From an uncultured Rhodospirillales bacterium (GTDB lineage Bacteria; Pseudomonadota; Alphaproteobacteria; Rhodospirillales; Defluviicoccaceae), in assembly GCA_937127205.1 (NCBI GenBank), contig CAKZLS010000565.1:1-6559 (forward strand): a stretch of 6,559 nucleotides of DNA, in the 5' to 3' direction. A program made the translations under genes and the position numbers. Each line of letters starts with the position of its first letter. Within the stretch, counting starts at the first letter, position 1. Under the pieces are notes generated by a model. It had not been told where the DNA came from. It did no database searches and saw nothing but the letters and a program-made list of their open reading frames with translations. Of this stretch, positions 5,746 to 6,559 are shown piece after piece.

Positions 5746-6559
5746 TTATTTTTTGGTTGTGCCCTTCGCCTGCACTTTTGCCCAGGTGTCACGGAGGCCG
5801 ATGGTGCGGTTGAAGACCAACCGATTTGGTGTCGACTCGATATCGGGACAGAAGTATCCCTGGCGCTCGAACTGCACTGTTTCGCCGGCCGCGCTATCCG
5901 CCAACGCCGGTTCAAGCCGGCCCCCCTCCAATACTTCCAGCGACCGCGGGTTGATATCGTCGAGAACGTCCCCCTCGGCACCTGGATCGGGCCGCGAGAA
6001 CAGGTGATCGTATATGCGCAACTCCGCCGGAATTGCGTGTGCCGCCGAAACCCAGTGCAGAGTGGCCTTGACCTTGCGGCCGTCGGGGGAATCACCGCCA
6101 CGGCTGGCCGGATCGTAGGTACAGCGCAGTTCCACAACCTCTCCGGCATCGTTCTTGATCACGTCGGTGCAGGTGACGAAATAGGCGTAGCGCAACCGCA
6201 CCTCCCGGCCGGGGGCCAGCCGGAAGAACTTCCGCGGCGGATCTTCCATGAAGTCGTCGCGCTCGATGTACAGTTCCCTCGAGAACGGGACCGGCCGGGT
6301 TCCGGCTTCCGGGTCCTCCGGATTGTTGACCGCGTGCAATTCCTCGCTTTCGCCCTCGGGATAGTTATCGATCACCACCTTCAGCGGCCGCAGCACCGCC
6401 ATCCGGCGCGGCGCCGTCCGGTTCAACACCTCGCGCACGCAGTGATCGAACAGCGCCACCTCGTGAACGCTGTAGCTTTTGGCCACACCGATACGGTGCG
6501 CGAAGGTGCGAAGGGCTTCCGCGGGGATGCCGCGGCGGCGCATGCCGGCGAGGGTCGGC
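5746..6559 (-). CDS. glnS: Glutaminyl-tRNA synthetase, C-terminal part (5' end outside the window)
   Basis: The last 270 residues of GlnRS are present; the frame is open to the right edge, so the start and the catalytic HIGH and KMSKS motifs lie outside. The enzyme charges tRNA(Gln) with glutamine in the cytoplasm. The fragment begins in the conserved PTLAGMRRRGIPAEALR segment (canonical MPT-[IL]-xGxRRRGY), continues through the TAPRRMAVLRPLKVVIDNY stretch that opens the anticodon-binding beta-barrels, and contains VPFSRELYIERDDF, DGRKVKATLHWVSAAHA and the C-terminal blocks QFERQGYFCPD and FNRTIGLRDTW. These order and spacing features match bacterial GlnRS rather than GluRS, which has a helical anticodon-binding region. 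The protein ends in a short Lys-rich tail. Its presence means the organism can charge Gln directly, at least partly independent of the GatCAB amidotransferase route. The ATG at 6543-6541 is an internal Met, not the start. Confidence 0.96.
   Translation of the reverse strand, partial: PTLAGMRRRGIPAEALRTFAHRIGVAKSYSVHEVALFDHCVREVLNRTAPRRMAVLRPLKVVIDNYPEGESEELHAVNNPEDPEAGTRPVPFSRELYIERDDFMEDPPRKFFRLAPGREVRLRYAYFVTCTDVIKNDAGEVVELRCTYDPASRGGDSPDGRKVKATLHWVSAAHAIPAELRIYDHLFSRPDPGAEGDVLDDINPRSLEVLEGGRLEPALADSAAGETVQFERQGYFCPDIESTPNRLVFNRTIGLRDTWAKVQAKGTTKK

Noticed and set aside
5709..6149. Minus-strand 146-codon frame ending on the glycerate kinase start codon
   Set aside because: It runs out of frame through glnS coding sequence. 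The ATGA overlap with the kinase start looks coincidental.
1..6559. Search for CRISPR arrays, transposon ends, tRNA genes, toxin-antitoxin pairs or defence genes
   Set aside because: No regularly spaced repeats, terminal inverted repeats with a transposase, cloverleaf sequence or relevant protein motifs were seen. Nearly all the window is accounted for by five metabolic or housekeeping-type genes.

Overview
This is a GC-rich, gene-dense stretch of a bacterial chromosome. It carries five protein-coding genes, all on the minus strand, so transcription runs from high to low coordinates. In that order they are: the C-terminal part of glutaminyl-tRNA synthetase (glnS, cut by the right edge), a full-length class I glycerate kinase, a phospholipase D-type protein fused to a VTT (TVP38/TMEM64, DedA-like) membrane domain, an endonuclease/exonuclease/phosphatase (EEP) family protein, and a divergent ABC1/AarF/UbiB-family kinase-like protein. 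GC-rich codon use and a bacterial GlnRS suggest a proteobacterium or a relative. GlnRS is absent from many bacteria, including most alphaproteobacteria, so the class cannot be fixed from this window alone.

Right part (about 4567-6559): glnS and the glycerate kinase gene are 33 bases apart with no visible terminator and may be co-transcribed. One makes Gln-tRNA(Gln). The other phosphorylates D-glycerate and feeds carbon into lower glycolysis. No other glyoxylate or glycerate genes are visible.

Left part (about 11-4566): after a 66-base gap come the PLD-VTT fusion gene and the EEP gene, whose stop and start codons are separated by one base. This is the tightest pairing in the window. It resembles the ybhP/clsB (ybhO) neighbourhood of E. 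coli, where an EEP protein gene sits beside cardiolipin synthase B. The natural reading is a membrane-lipid module: a two-HKD enzyme that makes or remodels phospholipid, attached to a domain related to lipid scramblases, with a soluble phosphodiesterase/phosphatase-like partner. After a 106-base leader follows the ABC1-family protein. That family is linked to isoprenoid quinone and membrane-lipid metabolism, but this member has substitutions in several signature motifs. The leader holds a strong ribosome binding site, a GC-rich hairpin, a duplicated Shine-Dalgarno-like string and a weak promoter candidate.

No RNA gene, insertion sequence, CRISPR array, phage gene or defence system was seen, and no intergenic stretch exceeds about 110 bases. 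The most notable items are the PLD-VTT fusion coupled to the EEP gene, and the altered active site of the ABC1-family protein. Neither is clear proof of an undescribed system.
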